DNA of 6,309 bases from BPGL01 sp035463115. GTDB taxonomy: Bacteria > Actinomycetota > UBA4738 > HRBIN12. The first letter of the stretch is position 1. Each line of letters starts with the position of its first letter. A program made the translations under genes and the position numbers. Positions 5,022 through 6,309 of the stretch are shown here, in pieces. The stretch spans positions 1 through 6,309 of the forward strand of contig DATHTO010000053.1 in assembly GCA_035463115.1 (NCBI GenBank). Reading direction: 5' to 3'. Under the pieces are notes generated by a model, which saw only the letters and a program-made list of their open reading frames with translations, did not search any database and was not told the DNA's origin.

Positions 5022-6309
5022 CGATCAAGGCCCGTGCCGCCCTCGAAGGCGCGCACCAACAGGCGCTCGCGCGCAACCACCAGGCGATCGAGCCCGAGCA
5101 CGTGCTGTTCGCGCTGCTCTCCGATCCCGAGGGGGTCGTGTATCCGCTGCTGAACCAGGTCGGCGTGGCGCCGAAGACGATCCGCGACCGCGTCGACGAG
5201 GCGCTCGATCGGATCGCGAAGGTGTTCGGCGGCGGGGACGTCCGGTTCTCGACCACCACGACCCGTCTGCTCGCCGCCGCCGCCACCGAGGCCGACCAGC
5301 TCACCGACGAGTACGTGTCGACGGAGCACCTCCTCCTCGCGATGCTCGGCGAGCACGGCGCCGGCGCCGGGCGCGTCCTGACCGACGCCGGGCTGACGCG
5401 CGACGCCGCGCTCCAGGCGCTCGCCGAGGTCCGCGGCCGCCGTCGGGTGACCGACGAGAACCCCGAGGAGAAGTACCAGGCGCTCGAGCGCTACGGTCGC
5501 GACCTCACCGAGGCTGCGCGCAAGGGCAAGCTCGACCCGGTGATCGGGCGCGACGAAGAGGTCCGCCGCGTGATCCAGGTGCTGTCGCGGCGCACGAAGA
5601 ACAACCCCGTGCTGATCGGCGAGCCCGGCGTCGGCAAGACCGCGATCGTCGAGGGGCTCGCGCAGCGGATCGTCGACGGCGACGTGCCGGAATCGCTGAA
5701 GCACAAGCGCGTCGTCGCGCTCGATCTCGCCGGCATGCTCGCCGGCGCCAAGTACCGTGGCGAGTTCGAGGACCGCCTGAAGGCGGTGCTCCAGGAGATC
5801 GCTGACAGCGAGGGCGAGATCGTCACGTTCATCGACGAGCTCCACACGATCGTCGGCGCCGGGGCCGCCGAGGGCGCGATGGACGCCGGCAACATGCTGA
5901 AGCCGATGCTCGCGCGTGGCGAGCTCCGCGCGATCGGGGCGACGACGCTCGACGAGTACCGCGAGCACATCGAGAAGGACCCGGCGCTCGAGCGCCGGTT
6001 CCAGCCGGTGCTCGTCGAGGAGCCGAGCGTCGAGGACACGATCGGGATCCTGCGTGGCTTGAAGGAACGGTACGAGGTGCACCACGGCGTCCGGATCCAA
6101 GACCCCGCGCTCGTTGCGGCGGCCGTGCTCTCCGACCGCTACGTCACCGGCCGGTTCCTGCCCGACAAGGCGATCGACCTTGTGGATGAGGCGGCCTCCC
6201 GCCTGCGGATGGAAATCGACTCGATGCCGGCAGAACTCGATGAAATCGAGCGCCGTATCATGCAGCTCGAGATCGAACGTGCGGCATTGAAGAAGGAGTC
6301 CGACGCCGC
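5003..6309 (+). CDS. clpB: ATP-dependent protein disaggregase ClpB, 3'-truncated by window edge
   Basis: ClpB is a hexameric Hsp100 AAA+ ATPase that threads proteins out of aggregates together with DnaK/DnaJ/GrpE. The first 435 residues of a protein normally about 860 long are present. The N-terminal domain (1-145) has the two Clp-N repeats (EPEHVLFALL near 31-40 and STEHLLLAML in the second). The first ATPase domain carries Walker A GEPGVGKT at 206-213, pore-loop motif AKYRGEFE, Walker B with FIDELH (D278, E279) and arginine fingers R331/R332. These positions coincide with Escherichia coli ClpB numbering as I recall it. The sequence ends as the middle coiled coil begins (from about 400). An M domain at this point separates ClpB from ClpA and fits ClpB rather than ClpC. 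The start ATG overlaps the acetyltransferase gene by 19 bases. The last 130 bases use more A/T-ending codons than the rest. Confidence 0.97.
   Translation, partial: MDPSKLTIKARAALEGAHQQALARNHQAIEPEHVLFALLSDPEGVVYPLLNQVGVAPKTIRDRVDEALDRIAKVFGGGDVRFSTTTTRLLAAAATEADQLTDEYVSTEHLLLAMLGEHGAGAGRVLTDAGLTRDAALQALAEVRGRRRVTDENPEEKYQALERYGRDLTEAARKGKLDPVIGRDEEVRRVIQVLSRRTKNNPVLIGEPGVGKTAIVEGLAQRIVDGDVPESLKHKRVVALDLAGMLAGAKYRGEFEDRLKAVLQEIADSEGEIVTFIDELHTIVGAGAAEGAMDAGNMLKPMLARGELRAIGATTLDEYREHIEKDPALERRFQPVLVEEPSVEDTIGILRGLKERYEVHHGVRIQDPALVAAAVLSDRYVTGRFLPDKAIDLVDEAASRLRMEIDSMPAELDEIERRIMQLEIERAALKKESDA

Larger units (their letters stand above)
1..6309 (+). other. Chaperone operon dnaK-hsp20-grpE-dnaJ-hspR-GNAT-clpB
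   Basis: All seven genes share one strand. The junctions are TGATG (dnaK/hsp20), GTGA (hsp20/grpE), a 10-base gap, a 12-base gap, ATGA (hspR/acetyltransferase) and a 19-base overlap (acetyltransferase/clpB). No terminator-like hairpin with a T-run and no full HAIR (CTTGAGT-N7-ACTCAAG) or CIRCE element is present between genes. This implies that control comes from a promoter upstream of dnaK, outside the window. That it is a single transcript is inferred from spacing, not shown. Confidence 0.8.

Noticed and set aside
4922..6100. Minus-strand open frame of 392 codons opposite clpB
   Set aside because: It is antisense to the conserved ClpB coding sequence. Long antisense frames are expected at this GC content, and the translation looks like no known family.
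1..6309. HAIR or CIRCE operator inside the window
   Set aside because: I looked for CTTGAGT/ACTCAAG and for the TTAGCACTC/GAGTGCTAA pair and found neither in full; isolated CTCAAG strings at 48 and 1403 lack the second arm.

Overview
This is a high-GC stretch packed with genes that all read left to right. It is a heat-shock chaperone operon cut at both ends: dnaK (5' end missing), a small heat-shock protein (Hsp20), grpE, dnaJ, hspR (MerR-family repressor), a GNAT acetyltransferase, and clpB (3' half missing). The order dnaK-grpE-dnaJ-hspR, with an HspR rather than a HrcA regulator, is the actinobacterial arrangement. The strong G/C preference at third codon positions fits an actinomycete-type bacterium. 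Hsp20 between dnaK and grpE, and clpB at the end of the same gene string, differ from the familiar Streptomyces and Mycobacterium layouts. I therefore suspect a less-studied actinobacterial lineage, but the window does not settle this.

Layout: 1-1639 dnaK (about 545 residues present, roughly the first 80-90 missing); 1639-2055 hsp20; 2052-2726 grpE; 2737-3927 dnaJ; 3940-4461 hspR; 4458-5021 GNAT acetyltransferase; 5003-6309 clpB (435 residues present, ending at the start of the middle coiled coil). The gaps are 12 bases or less and four of the six junctions overlap. The arrangement therefore suggests one transcript with translational coupling. No stretch of 300 bases lacks a gene, and no intrinsic terminator or convincing internal promoter is visible.

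Function: DnaK, DnaJ and GrpE form the Hsp70 cycle, Hsp20 holds unfolding proteins in a refoldable state, and ClpB with DnaK pulls proteins out of aggregates. The whole protein-disaggregation pathway is thus encoded side by side with its likely repressor. In well-studied actinobacteria HspR represses these genes with DnaK as co-repressor, a feedback loop that probably applies here. Its HAIR operator would lie upstream of dnaK, outside the window.

The less ordinary items are the acetyltransferase coupled on both sides between hspR and clpB, a perfect 12-bp hairpin plus an 18-bp tandem duplication inside the 5' part of grpE, a long N-terminal extension on HspR, a short strong hairpin just before clpB, and a local drop in third-position GC at the right edge. 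I see no novel defence or mobile system here.
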